From Bacteroidota bacterium (GTDB lineage: Bacteria > Bacteroidota > Bacteroidia > Chitinophagales > Chitinophagaceae), in contig JAHEFK010000005.1 of NCBI GenBank assembly GCA_024640225.1, positions 64,692 to 105,950 of the forward strand: a stretch of 41,259 nucleotides of DNA, written 5' to 3'. The notes beneath the pieces were generated by a model, which was not told where the DNA came from, did no database searches, and saw only the letters and a program-made list of their open reading frames with translations. Positions 6,912 to 17,347 of the stretch are shown here, one piece after another. The translations under genes and the position numbers were made by a program. Numbering within the stretch: the stretch's first letter is position 1; the number at the start of each line of letters is the position of its first letter.

Positions 6912-8684
6912 ATGGATAAAAATTCAGTCATTGGATTCTCACTTTTAGTTGCTCTGCTACTAGGTTATTTAGCAATTAATAATTACGAACAAAAAGGTGC
7001 ATTAGAAAAAAAACAAGCTGATTCTATTGCTTATGCAAAAACGCATCCTAAAATTGCGACTGCACAAGTTGTAGCAAAGAACAATACTGATACGTTATCT
7101 CAAAAAGACACTTCACTTGTTGCAACGCCAGTAGATACTGTTCTTAATCTAGATAATGCTTTTGTAAGTGTCGATATACATACAAAGGGGGGAAATATTA
7201 CTAAGGCCCTTTTAAAAAATTACAAAACATACTATCAAAAACCTTTAGTACTTTTTGATAATACTGAAAATCAATTGAGTTTTGCTTTAAATACAGCATC
7301 TATTAAAAATAGTAATGAGCTTTATTATACACCTTCCCTTCAGGAAAATGAAAAAGGTAAATCAATAGTATTAACTGCATCCATCAATCCACAACAACAA
7401 GTTGTTATTACTTATACACTAGAGACTAATGCACATCATGTAACGTGTTCGTATAAACTAATTGGTTTTGCTATGAATACCTTAGTAATGAATTGGGATA
7501 ACACAGTTGCTAGAACCGAAAAAAGTAGCGATGCTGAGAAACAAAATGTACAAGAACATTATAAATACAGCAATGGTGACCAAGACTATTTTAGTATTAG
7601 AGATGAGAAAAAAGAGCGCTTAAAAGAAGGCGTGCAATGGATTGGTTTAAGAACTGGTTATTTTTCACAAGCACTTATTGCTAAAAACAATGTTTTTAAT
7701 GCAAGCAATTGTAATGCTATCAATGATACAAAAGATACCAATCATGTTGTATTCAATAGGCTTAGCTTCCAACTTCCGCTACAAAATAATGAGGCAAGTA
7801 TGGATTGGTATATTGGACCAAATGATTATGCCACATTAAAATCTTACCAAATAGGCTTAGAAGAAATGGTGCCATTAGGTACGGGTATTTTTGCCTTTGT
7901 AAAATATGTAAACAAATGGTTGATCTTACCTATGTTTAACCTATTAAATAGCTGGCAATTAAATTTAGGACTTATCATTATTTTAATGACTTTAATTATT
8001 CGCTTAGCCTTATCCTTTTTCACCTACAAAAGTTACTTATCAACTGCTAAAATGCGTTTGATGAAACCGGAATTAGATGTATTAAGAGAAAAATTCCCTG
8101 ATCAACAAGCGTTTAGTGTAGAGCAAATGAAATTATATAGAAGTGCGGGTGTAAATCCATTAGGTGGTTGTTTGCCTATGTTGTTTCAATTACCATTTTT
8201 AGTAGCTATGTATTGTTTTATTCCTACTAATATTGTTTTTAGACAAGTGTCGTTTTTATGGGCTGATGACCTTTCTACGTTTGATTCTATTTTAAATTTA
8301 CCATTCTCGATTCCTTTATATGGAGATCATGTTAGTTTGTTTACACTATTAATGACCGCTTCTAGTTTGTTTTTAGCGCTTTACAATAGAAATATGACGC
8401 CACAGGATCCTAACAATCCTATGATGAAATATTTACCTTTTGTATTTCCAATAATGTTGATGGGTGTATTTAATAAAATGGCAGCAGCATTAACTTTTTA
8501 CTACTTCTTTGGTAATATGGTAAGCATTGCACAACAGTTTATTATTCAAAAATTGTTTATCAACGAAGAAGCAATTCATAAGCAATTGCAAGAAAACAAA
8601 AATAAGCCTGCTACAGCTTCTAAATGGCAACAAAAATTAGAAGAAATGCAACGTCTTCAACAAGAAAAAGCAAAGAAAAAATAG
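6912..8684 (+). CDS. yidC: Membrane protein insertase YidC
   Basis: YidC inserts and folds inner-membrane proteins, alone or with SecYEG. I chose the ATG at 6912 (MDKNSVIGFSLLVALLLG): it starts directly with the N-terminal membrane helix and follows a -7 element, whereas the longer frame would overlap the GSCFA gene. The 590-residue protein has a large periplasmic beta domain (about 60-330, with DYFSIRDEKK) and the conserved Oxa1-like C-terminal half: NLGLIIILMTLIIRLALSFF, KMRLMKPELDVLREKFPD, SAGVNPLGGCLPMLFQLPF, and a basic tail (KLEEMQRLQQEKAKKK). The usual rnpA-yidC-dnaA neighbourhood is absent, which is normal in Bacteroidota. Confidence 0.97.
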   Translation: MDKNSVIGFSLLVALLLGYLAINNYEQKGALEKKQADSIAYAKTHPKIATAQVVAKNNTDTLSQKDTSLVATPVDTVLNLDNAFVSVDIHTKGGNITKALLKNYKTYYQKPLVLFDNTENQLSFALNTASIKNSNELYYTPSLQENEKGKSIVLTASINPQQQVVITYTLETNAHHVTCSYKLIGFAMNTLVMNWDNTVARTEKSSDAEKQNVQEHYKYSNGDQDYFSIRDEKKERLKEGVQWIGLRTGYFSQALIAKNNVFNASNCNAINDTKDTNHVVFNRLSFQLPLQNNEASMDWYIGPNDYATLKSYQIGLEEMVPLGTGIFAFVKYVNKWLILPMFNLLNSWQLNLGLIIILMTLIIRLALSFFTYKSYLSTAKMRLMKPELDVLREKFPDQQAFSVEQMKLYRSAGVNPLGGCLPMLFQLPFLVAMYCFIPTNIVFRQVSFLWADDLSTFDSILNLPFSIPLYGDHVSLFTLLMTASSLFLALYNRNMTPQDPNNPMMKYLPFVFPIMLMGVFNKMAAALTFYYFFGNMVSIAQQFIIQKLFINEEAIHKQLQENKNKPATASKWQQKLEEMQRLQQEKAKKK

Positions 8685-8701
8685 TCTTTAAACACTAAAA
8701 T

Positions 8702-8737
8702 AAAAAAGGGTCATGAATTTTCATGACCCTTTTTTTA
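8702..8737. terminator. Bidirectional terminator between yidC and gyrB
   Basis: A 16-bp stem (AAAAAAGGGTCATGAA 8702-8717, TTCATGACCCTTTTTT 8720-8735) has T-runs for both directions. It lies between the convergent yidC and gyrB stops and should end both transcripts. Confidence 0.92.
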
Positions 8738-8750
8738 TAATAATACTCTG

Positions 8751-10730
<1,980 letters not shown>

Positions 10731-10794
10731 TTATAAAAATGGAGTGTTTAAAACTATTAATTTTGATTACGTTTCTAGAACGTAGTAATTACTA

Positions 10795-10826
10795 CAAATA
10801 TAGCATAAAATAAGGGCTTTGACAAA
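10795..10826 (-). promoter_or_regulatory. gyrB promoter
   Basis: On the minus strand TATATTTG (complement of 10795-10802) is preceded by TTTG (complement of 10823-10826) with a 20-nt spacer, close to the full Bacteroidetes consensus. The start would be near 10788, about 66 nt before the ATG. Confidence 0.75.
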
Positions 10827-10884
10827 AAAACGAGGGGTATAAAACGGGCTTAATTTCCACATTTTTCGACATGTTTTTAACACA

Positions 10885-10915
10885 AAAAAATCCGAAGGAT
10901 CTCTTCGGATTTTTT
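10885..10915 (-). terminator. Terminator after the response regulator gene
   Basis: A 13-bp stem (AAAAAATCCGAAG 10885-10897 with CTTCGGATTTTTT 10903-10915) and a 5-nt loop lie 19 nt downstream of the regulator's stop on the minus strand. Confidence 0.88.
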
Positions 10916-10934
10916 ATACTTTTGAAATCCATTT

Positions 10935-12104
10935 TTATTGCATAAAAATGTAAGTATCTACATCTTTTTTTGTGATGGTCTGATTGGACATAATCACTAA
11001 ACGCTCCACAATATTTCTTAACTCTCTAATATTGCCTGTCCAGTTGTATTGCTGTAACGCTTCAACTGCTGCTTTTTCAATGGCTTTTGGAGTATGTTTA
11101 TATGCTTCATTAGTCATCTTTAAAAAATAGTCTATTAAAAGCGGTATATCTTCTTTTCGATTATTTAAAGAGGGCACATGGATTAAAATCACGCCTAATC
11201 TATGATAAAGGTCTAATCTAAAGTTCTTTTCTTCAACTTCTCTTAGTAAATCTTTATTGGTAGCTGCTAAAATTCTAACATCAATTTTAATTTCTTTTTC
11301 GCCACCAACACGTGTAATTTTACCTTCTTGTAAAGCCCGCAATACTTTGGCTTGGGCCGACAAGCTCATATCTCCTATTTCGTCTAAAAATAAGGTGCCG
11401 CTATGTGCTTGTTCAAATTTACCAATACGTTGTTTTATAGCCGATGTGAAGGAACCTTTTTCATGACCAAACAATTCGCTTTCGATTAATTCTGTAGGAA
11501 TGGCAGAGCAATTTACTTCAATAAAGGGCCCATTAGCGCGACTGCTTTTTTCATGTAAGGCTCGTGCTACTAATTCTTTACCAACACCGTTTTCACCCGT
11601 TATTAAAACTCTTGCATCTGAGGGCGCAACTTTGTCAATTGTTTCTTTAATTTTTAATATGGCCGCAGAAGAACCAATCATTTCCGATTGATTTATTTTA
11701 GTGACTTTCTTTCTCAATTGTTTCGTTTCCACAATTAAATTGCTTCTGTCTATGGCGTTTCTAATAGTTATTAGCAGCCGATTTAAATCGGGTGGTTTTG
11801 AAATAAAATCAAAGGCGCCTTTTTTTACCGCATCTACAGCAGCATCGATAGTACCATGGCCTGAAATCAAAATAAAAGGGATGTCTGGTTTTAGTTCCAG
11901 TGCTTGATCTAGCACCTCTATACCATCCATTTTAGGCATTTTTATATCACACAAAATACAATCATACTCATTTTCTTTAATTTTCTTGATGGCCTCTACG
12001 CCATCTACTGCTTCTTCAACTTCAAAGCCTTCAAAACTTAAAATATCTTTAAGTGCAGATCTTATTGCTTTTTCATCATCGACAACTAGAATTTTTTTTT
12101 ACAT
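10935..12104 (-). CDS. NtrC-type response regulator lacking a DNA-binding domain; start codon broken or unusual
   Basis: The frame encodes a receiver domain (VVDDEKAIRSAL, phospho-acceptor Asp53 in LCDIKMPKMDG, Lys in FISKPPD) and a sigma-54-type AAA+ domain (Walker A GENGVGKE, Walker B GTLFLDEIGD, NIRELRN). The GAFTGA loop reads GSFTSA, and the protein stops about 20 residues after the AAA+ domain, so there is no Fis-type helix-turn-helix. Short relatives like this are common in Bacteroidota. The only ATG near the expected start (12104-12102) is followed at once by TAA (12101-12099); then KKILVVDDE continues in the same frame. No ATG, GTG or TTG follows until the TTG at 11954, inside the receiver. 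Initiation at ATT (12092), reinitiation, a nonsense mutation or a sequence error are all possible. It lies 26 nt after the MORN gene. Confidence 0.8.
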
Positions 12105-12130
12105 TCAGCTTTGTTTTAAATAATAATTAT

Positions 12131-12871
12131 TTATTTCTGTTTTTTATTACTTGGCACAACATGCGGATAATCTAACCATGGACCTGATTTTATACCCTCT
12201 TTAAAAAAACCTTTTTGTTTTAGCATACCATCTGTATAAAAATACTTCCACACCCCATTTTCCTTTCCATTCAAATAATTTCCCGTTTCGCTTATTATTC
12301 CATTGTTGTAATAAACAATTGTTTCACCTTCTAAAACACCATCTTTGTAATTAGTTTCAATCATTTTGTTTCCATTATCATAGTACAAAATGGTGTTGCC
12401 GGAGCGCAAATCGTTGCTGTAGCTTGCTACTTCTTGGAGTTTACCATTAGGAAAATACTTCTTTTCTACACCTTCTTTTTTACCATCTGCATAATAGGTT
12501 TCGAGATATAAATGTGCACCATTGGTATAATATCGTTGTAAGCCTTCTAATCGATTATTAAAATAATTTTCTTTTGCACGCACCATGCCGTCTCCATTAA
12601 AAATAATACTTGGACCCATCAACAATGCTTTATCAAAAGATTGTAATTTCAAAATAGCTCCATAATCATTATAGATAGTCCAAACACCTTGTTTTAAATT
12701 GTTTTCCAATATCCCTTCTTCTGCAATCTTACCATTTTTTAGATACTGCACTAGTTGTGTTTGAGCTGACTTTCTAACGGATATAGTATCCTGCTGCGCA
12801 TACAGTTGAAAGGAGGTAAACAGTATTAAAAAAATGGAAAAATTAATTTTTAAACTTCGATTCATAATCAT
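12131..12871 (-). CDS. Secreted MORN-repeat protein (YwqK-antitoxin-like family)
   Basis: An N-terminal signal peptide (NFSIFLILFTSFQLYAQ) suggests export. From about residue 40 on, the protein consists of repeated units of the MORN_2 type, for example YFPNGKLQEVASY, YYDNGNKMIETNYKDG, YYNNGIISETGNYLNGKENG and YFYTDGMLKQKGFFKEG, about 22-24 residues each. Annotation pipelines call this family 'toxin-antitoxin YwqK family antitoxin', but there is no toxin gene beside it, and a secreted protein is an unlikely antitoxin. Either the first ATG (12871) or the third codon ATG (12865, MNRSLK) could be the start. It is the first gene of a likely two-gene operon with the response regulator. Confidence 0.88.
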   Translation of the reverse strand: MIMNRSLKINFSIFLILFTSFQLYAQQDTISVRKSAQTQLVQYLKNGKIAEEGILENNLKQGVWTIYNDYGAILKLQSFDKALLMGPSIIFNGDGMVRAKENYFNNRLEGLQRYYTNGAHLYLETYYADGKKEGVEKKYFPNGKLQEVASYSNDLRSGNTILYYDNGNKMIETNYKDGVLEGETIVYYNNGIISETGNYLNGKENGVWKYFYTDGMLKQKGFFKEGIKSGPWLDYPHVVPSNKKQK

Positions 12872-12884
12872 ATTATCTATTACA

Positions 12885-12918
12885 CAAAACTATCAAATTA
12901 AATCTAATAAAGAGCAAA
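12885..12918 (-). promoter_or_regulatory. Promoter of the MORN protein/response regulator operon
   Basis: On the minus strand TAGTTTTG (complement of 12885-12892) is preceded by TTTG (complement of 12915-12918) with a 22-nt spacer. Transcription would begin near 12879, giving a leader of about 8-14 nt. Confidence 0.6.
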
Positions 12919-12969
12919 CCAATAAGGATCCTTTAGGAGTGCTTTTTATATAAAATCGCCTACTTTGAG

Positions 12970-12977
12970 TACCTTTG
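12970..12977 (+). promoter_or_regulatory. Nudix gene promoter (-7 element)
   Basis: TACCTTTG matches the -7 consensus. The expected transcription start, about 6-7 nt further on, coincides with the ATG at 12984, so the mRNA may be leaderless. An in-frame TTG at 12975 is part of this element and is not a credible start. Confidence 0.55.
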
Positions 12978-12983
12978 AATGAT

Positions 12984-13637
12984 ATGTTATCAGTTTCCAT
13001 AAATGCTGCCGTTAGTCAACTAAATCTGTTGCTTAAAAACCTACCCGGACAGTCGGCTCAAGAACGAATGGCCGGAAGAGTTGTTGCGCTACCTTCCGAA
13101 ATTCCTTCTAATGCAAAATTAAGTGCTGTAATGATCTTGCTTTTCCAAAAAGAATTCGATTGGCACTTTTGCTTAATTAAAAGAGCGGAAAGTCAGGGTG
13201 CGCATAGCGGACAATTTGCTTTTCCCGGTGGCAGCATAGATGATTTGGATACCAGCCTTTTACATACTGCCATTAGAGAAACAAAAGAAGAAATTGGTAT
13301 TCCGTTAAAAGAAGAACAAATTATAGGGTCACTAACTCCACTATACATACCCGTAAGCAATTACCTGGTTCATCCTTTTATTGCATACTGTGATGCACCA
13401 GAACATTACACTTTACAAATTGATGAAGTAGCCTTTGTAAAAGAAATTAAGCTTAGTCATCTATTAAATCCAATAAATAAAACAAAAACAAACATTACAT
13501 TAAAAGATGCTGCTGCTACCCAAATACAAGTTCCGGCATATAAAATTTCGGAGACGGAAGTAATCTGGGGCGCAACAGCTATGATATTAGCTGAGTTTGA
13601 AGTAATTTTAAGTCGAACTACCGGACAAATAATTTAA
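12984..13637 (+). CDS. Nudix hydrolase, CoA pyrophosphatase type
   Basis: The product resembles NudL/NUDT7 enzymes, which split coenzyme A into 3',5'-ADP and phosphopantetheine. Visible evidence is the subfamily's CoA motif LIKRAESQGAHSGQFAFPGG directly before the Nudix box GSIDDLDTSLLHTAIRETKE followed by EIGI; the REx2EE core is intact, and the Asp where the general Nudix box has its first Glu is usual in this subfamily. I chose the ATG at 12984 (MLSVSINAAV), giving 217 residues. The gene is divergent from the MORN gene, and alaS follows 71 nt downstream. Confidence 0.88.
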   Translation: MLSVSINAAVSQLNLLLKNLPGQSAQERMAGRVVALPSEIPSNAKLSAVMILLFQKEFDWHFCLIKRAESQGAHSGQFAFPGGSIDDLDTSLLHTAIRETKEEIGIPLKEEQIIGSLTPLYIPVSNYLVHPFIAYCDAPEHYTLQIDEVAFVKEIKLSHLLNPINKTKTNITLKDAAATQIQVPAYKISETEVIWGATAMILAEFEVILSRTTGQII

Positions 13638-13708
13638 TTTTGTACATCAAGAATTAATGATTGGAATACGATCCCAAGATATTTTCCATAAAACGCTTTA
13701 ACTATATT

Positions 13709-16312
13709 ATGCTTACATCTGCTGAAATACGTCAACAATTTTTAGACTTTTTTAAATCTAAAGGGCATCTGATTGTTCCCTCTGCACCCATTGTTGTAAA
13801 AAATGATCCTACATTATTGTTTACCAATGCCGGTATGAATCAGTTTAAAGATTACTTTTTAGGTAATGGCACACCTTTGCATACAAGAATTGCAGATACT
13901 CAAAAATGCTTACGTGTAAGTGGCAAGCATAATGATCTTGAAGAAGTAGGCGTAGATACGTATCACCATACCATGTTTGAGATGCTAGGTAATTGGAGTT
14001 TTGGAGATTATTTTAAAAAAGAAGCCATTGCTTGGAGTTGGGAATTACTTACTGAAGTATATAAGCTAGATAAAAGTAGATTGTATGTTTCTGTTTTTGA
14101 AGGTGATGAAAAAGAAGGCTTACCAGCCAGCACTATTGCTTTAGAAGAATGGAAAAAAATTGTTGATGAATCACATATTGTTTTCGGAAATAAGAAAGAT
14201 AATTTCTGGGAAATGGGTGATATAGGACCTTGTGGGCCTTGTAGTGAAATACATATTGATTTAAGATCCGATGAAGAGCGTGCACAAATTGCAGGCAAAG
14301 ATTTAGTTAATAAAGATCATCCTCAGGTAATAGAAATTTGGAACAATGTATTCATGCAATACAATCGTTTGAAAGATGGTTCACTTCAACCCTTACCGGC
14401 TCAACATGTAGATACAGGCATGGGCTTTGAACGTCTAGTAAGAGCCATTCAAGGAAAGGCATCTAACTATGACACCGATGTGTTTAGTGGTACCATTAAA
14501 GAAGTAGCTACTATTACGAATAAAGAATATCATTTTGGTGATACCAAGCAAGATGTTGCTTTTAGAGTAATAGCCGATCATATACGTGCCATTGGTTTTG
14601 CTATTGCAGACGGACAATTACCGAGCAATACAGGAGCAGGCTATGTTATTAGAAGAATTTTAAGAAGAGCTGTAAGATATTACTATTCGTATTTAGATTA
14701 TAAACAACCTTTATTATTTAAATTAATTCCCATAATTGCACAACAATTTGAAACGGTTTTCCCTGAATTACATGCGCAATTAGAATTTGTATCAAAAGTA
14801 GTACGAGAAGAAGAAGAAGGCTTTTTAAGAACCTTAGAAAAGGGCTTAAAACGTATGGAGGAAGTGCTTAAAACAGAATCGAATAGTATTAATGGAGCTA
14901 TCGCTTTCGAGCTTTATGACACCTATGGTTTTCCTTTAGATCTAACGCGATTGATTGCCCAAGAACAAGGTAAAACGGTTGATGAGGCAGGCTTTGAAAG
15001 CGAAATGGCTAAACAAAAAAACAGATCCAGAGCAGCTACTGCATTAGATACAGAAGATTGGATACAAGTAAATAATATGGATAGCGTTCAGTTTGTGGGT
15101 TATGAACATAATGCTTGTAAAACGAGCATAATTAAATATAGAAAGGTTACAGCTAAAGGCAAAGAGAGCTATCAGCTTGTTTTAGAAAAAACCCCTTTTT
15201 ACGCAGAAAGCGGTGGACAAATAGGTGATACTGGCTATTTGAAAAAGGAACAAGATACGATCATCATTACGAATACTAAAAAAGAAAATGACTTAATCAT
15301 TCATTTTACTGATGCATTACCAAGTTCACTAGAGGGCACTTTTGATGCACAAATTGATACAGCAAAAAGACTACAAACTACACTACACCATAGCGCAACA
15401 CACTTGATGCACGCTGCTTTACAACAGGTATTAGGGAAGCACGTAGCGCAAAAAGGATCATTGAATAGTGATGCTATTTTACGTTTCGACTTTTCTCATT
15501 TTGCAAAAATGACAGCGGAGGAAATTAGAACAGTAGAACAATTGGTTAATGAAAAAATTAGAGCCGCTATCCCCGTTGTTATTAAAGAAATGAGCAAAGA
15601 TGAGGCTCTTACAATAGGTGCAACTGCTTTATTTGGTGAAAAATATGGCGATCGCGTACGTGTTGTTATTATGGATCCTAATTATTCTATTGAATTATGT
15701 GGTGGCACGCATGTAAGCAATACCGGAGCAATTGGACTTTTCAAAATCCAAAGTGAAAGTGCTGTTGCTGCAGGGGTTAGAAGAATTGAAGCGGTGTGCG
15801 GCGCATTAGCTGAAGCAGCTATTGCGGAAAGTTTACAAGAATTAGACGCTGTAAAAACCCTTTTAAAAAATCCAAAAGATACGGTTAAGGCTATTGAAAA
15901 CCTGCAAAGCGAACTCTCTACTATCAAAAAACAACTTGAAGCAATTGAACAGCAACAATGGGCTGTTATCGCTCAAGACCTAGCCAACAAAGCAATGCTT
16001 GTAAATAACAAGAAATTTATTGGCGCAGCGTTACATGTTTCTAATGCGGATGCGTTAAAGAAAATATGCTCCGACTTAAGAGCACATGCTGCGCTTATTG
16101 TTCTAGTTGCATCTATAGATGGAAAAGCGCAAGTAGCCGTAGGAGTTGACGATGCGCATGCACAAGAATTCAATGCAGCAACTATTATTAAACAACACAT
16201 TGCTCCGCTCATTAAGGGCGGTGGCGGTGGCCAAAGCACCCTAGCAACAGCAGGGGGGCAAGATGTAAGTAAATTACAAGATATTATAACCGTTGTAAAA
16301 GGTTTACTCTAA
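13709..16312 (+). CDS. alaS: Alanyl-tRNA synthetase
   Basis: The enzyme charges tRNA-Ala and edits mischarged serine and glycine. I start it at the ATG at 13709 (MLTSAEIRQQFLDFFKSKGH), the standard start for the family, giving 867 residues (E. coli 876). Class II motifs are visible in the first 250 residues (DPTLLFTNAGMNQFKDYF, GNWSFGDYFKKEAI, DTGMGFERL). The editing domain has HHSATHLMHAAL and the zinc-binding CGGTHV; the C-terminal DHHA1 part ends in IKGGGGGQSTLATAGGQD. A -7-like TAATTTTG (13635-13642) overlaps the Nudix stop and may be its promoter. Confidence 0.98.
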   Translation: MLTSAEIRQQFLDFFKSKGHLIVPSAPIVVKNDPTLLFTNAGMNQFKDYFLGNGTPLHTRIADTQKCLRVSGKHNDLEEVGVDTYHHTMFEMLGNWSFGDYFKKEAIAWSWELLTEVYKLDKSRLYVSVFEGDEKEGLPASTIALEEWKKIVDESHIVFGNKKDNFWEMGDIGPCGPCSEIHIDLRSDEERAQIAGKDLVNKDHPQVIEIWNNVFMQYNRLKDGSLQPLPAQHVDTGMGFERLVRAIQGKASNYDTDVFSGTIKEVATITNKEYHFGDTKQDVAFRVIADHIRAIGFAIADGQLPSNTGAGYVIRRILRRAVRYYYSYLDYKQPLLFKLIPIIAQQFETVFPELHAQLEFVSKVVREEEEGFLRTLEKGLKRMEEVLKTESNSINGAIAFELYDTYGFPLDLTRLIAQEQGKTVDEAGFESEMAKQKNRSRAATALDTEDWIQVNNMDSVQFVGYEHNACKTSIIKYRKVTAKGKESYQLVLEKTPFYAESGGQIGDTGYLKKEQDTIIITNTKKENDLIIHFTDALPSSLEGTFDAQIDTAKRLQTTLHHSATHLMHAALQQVLGKHVAQKGSLNSDAILRFDFSHFAKMTAEEIRTVEQLVNEKIRAAIPVVIKEMSKDEALTIGATALFGEKYGDRVRVVIMDPNYSIELCGGTHVSNTGAIGLFKIQSESAVAAGVRRIEAVCGALAEAAIAESLQELDAVKTLLKNPKDTVKAIENLQSELSTIKKQLEAIEQQQWAVIAQDLANKAMLVNNKKFIGAALHVSNADALKKICSDLRAHAALIVLVASIDGKAQVAVGVDDAHAQEFNAATIIKQHIAPLIKGGGGGQSTLATAGGQDVSKLQDIITVVKGLL

Positions 16313-16313
16313 C

Positions 16314-16345
16314 AAAAAAGGCGTTTCAAAAGAAACGCCTTTTTT
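16314..16345 (+). terminator. alaS terminator, probably bidirectional
   Basis: A 14-bp stem (AAAAAAGGCGTTTC 16314-16327 with GAAACGCCTTTTTT 16332-16345) with an AAAA loop starts 2 nt after the alaS stop. The A-run lets it also end the convergent gene at 16361. Confidence 0.92.
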
Positions 16346-16360
16346 ACGGACACTAAATTA

Positions 16361-17038
16361 TTATAATCCAGAGATACAAAGACCAACAGAGTAAGGTGTA
16401 ATATCAGGACCACTTCCTGCTTTGAATAAAGTATTTAAATTATATGCTACAAACAACGAAAAATTGCCATAGCCTACTCGTGCTGTAGCTGCAAACCTCC
16501 ATGTATCTAAAAAGCGTTTAGAAACTACTTTGTCAGCTGTTTTAGAACCGCTAGAAGAATAAACACCTTTTGTATGCGCTTGTAACAAGGTTCCAATTCT
16601 TAGGCCAATAGCTGCTTTAAAACCCTTGTTTTTATTGACATTATTATCAAAATAACGCAATTCTAAAGGAGCCTCAAAATAAGCGGTTGTCAATTTATAT
16701 TTACTATAGTTTTTTGTTTCACCCGCAAATTTTACAAATGAAGTATCCGAAAAACGAACTTCTTGATTATCTAAATAAATGCTACTACTACCAATGCCAA
16801 TGCCTGCAGCAAAACTTAATTTTGAATTTTTTAAAGGATAATTTTTACATAGATACACATTTAAGCCTTTTCCTACTCCAGTTGTATGTATGGAATCAGG
16901 TTTGCCAGCCCATCCGTCAATTCCTAATTGAATCATTAAAAAATCGCTAGCCGGTTTTTCGGAGGTAGTAGTTGATTGCGCAAAAGTAGCATTCGTAAAT
17001 GCCATGAAGCCAATCACTAAAAGTCTAAGTGCTTTCAT
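16361..17038 (-). CDS. Secreted outer-membrane beta-barrel-like protein (PorT-like)
   Basis: The protein has a clear signal peptide (MKALRLLVIGFMAFTNATFAQ). The body has alternating hydrophobic/polar strands with Gly and aromatic residues typical of small barrels, such as LSFAAGIGIGSSSIYL, FKAAIGLRIGTLLQAH, WRFAATARVGYGNFSLFVAYNL and a final YSVGLCISGL. I infer an 8-10-stranded outer-membrane protein of the PorT/OmpA-beta-barrel type; the function is unknown. I chose the ATG at 17038 (225 residues). An in-frame TTG at 17068 belongs to the -7 element and is rejected as start. Confidence 0.8.
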   Translation of the reverse strand: MKALRLLVIGFMAFTNATFAQSTTTSEKPASDFLMIQLGIDGWAGKPDSIHTTGVGKGLNVYLCKNYPLKNSKLSFAAGIGIGSSSIYLDNQEVRFSDTSFVKFAGETKNYSKYKLTTAYFEAPLELRYFDNNVNKNKGFKAAIGLRIGTLLQAHTKGVYSSSGSKTADKVVSKRFLDTWRFAATARVGYGNFSLFVAYNLNTLFKAGSGPDITPYSVGLCISGL

Positions 17039-17065
17039 AAATATTAAAAAATCTAAAATAAAAAG

Positions 17066-17073
17066 CAAAGATA
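17066..17073 (-). promoter_or_regulatory. -7 element of the PorT-like gene
   Basis: CAAAGATA on the plus strand reads TATCTTTG on the minus strand, a TAnnTTTG match. The start would be near 17060, about 22 nt before the ATG. Confidence 0.5.
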
Positions 17074-17151
17074 CATGCTAAGTTTAGGACTTTTTGTTAA
17101 AATATTTGAGAATAGATCCCTCATAAATTACCAAGATTAAAAAAAAACACT

Positions 17152-17159
17152 TATTTTTG
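17152..17159 (+). promoter_or_regulatory. tRNA-His promoter (-7 element)
   Basis: TATTTTTG matches TAnnTTTG and ends 18 nt before the tRNA 5' end, leaving a short precursor leader. No -33 TTG is evident. Confidence 0.45.
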
Positions 17160-17177
17160 CAGTCCTTAATGAAGTAT

Positions 17178-17252
17178 GGAGATGGTAGCTCAGTTGGTTA
17201 GAGCGCCTGATTGTGGTTCAGGAGGTCGTGGGTTCGATCCCCATTCGTCTCC
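17178..17252 (+). tRNA. tRNA-His (anticodon GTG)
   Basis: All arms of the cloverleaf can be drawn. The acceptor stem is GAGATGG with TCGTCTC, the anticodon arm is CCTGA-TTGTGGT-TCAGG (anticodon GTG), and the T arm is GTGGG-TTCGATC-CCCAT. The extra G at -1 (17178) opposite C73 (17252) is the identity pair specific to tRNA-His and is encoded here. CCA is not encoded. The gene stands alone, with its own promoter and terminator. Confidence 0.97.
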
Positions 17253-17266
17253 CATCTCAAAATAAT

Positions 17267-17294
17267 AAAAACGCTCAAAATGAGCGTTTTTTTT
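17267..17294 (+). terminator. Terminator after tRNA-His
   Basis: An 11-bp stem (AAAAACGCTCA 17267-17277 with TGAGCGTTTTT 17281-17291) with a 3-nt loop is followed by further T residues. Confidence 0.88.
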
Positions 17295-17304
17295 ATTAAT
17301 TTAC

Positions 17305-17312
17305 TATATTTG
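17305..17312 (+). promoter_or_regulatory. -7 element of the DUF3127 gene
   Basis: TATATTTG matches the consensus, 35 nt before the ATG. It follows the tRNA terminator directly, so the gene is transcribed separately. Confidence 0.45.
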
Positions 17313-17347
17313 TTTACACATTTTTATTGTTTTATATATTACCCAAC

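Noticed and set aside
12131-12871. Toxin-antitoxin locus suggested by the YwqK family name
   Set aside because: No toxin-like gene is adjacent and the MORN protein has a signal peptide.
15682-16239. Two minus-strand frames over the alaS 3' half
   Set aside because: Ser/Ala-rich translations without motifs, antisense to well-conserved alaS domains.
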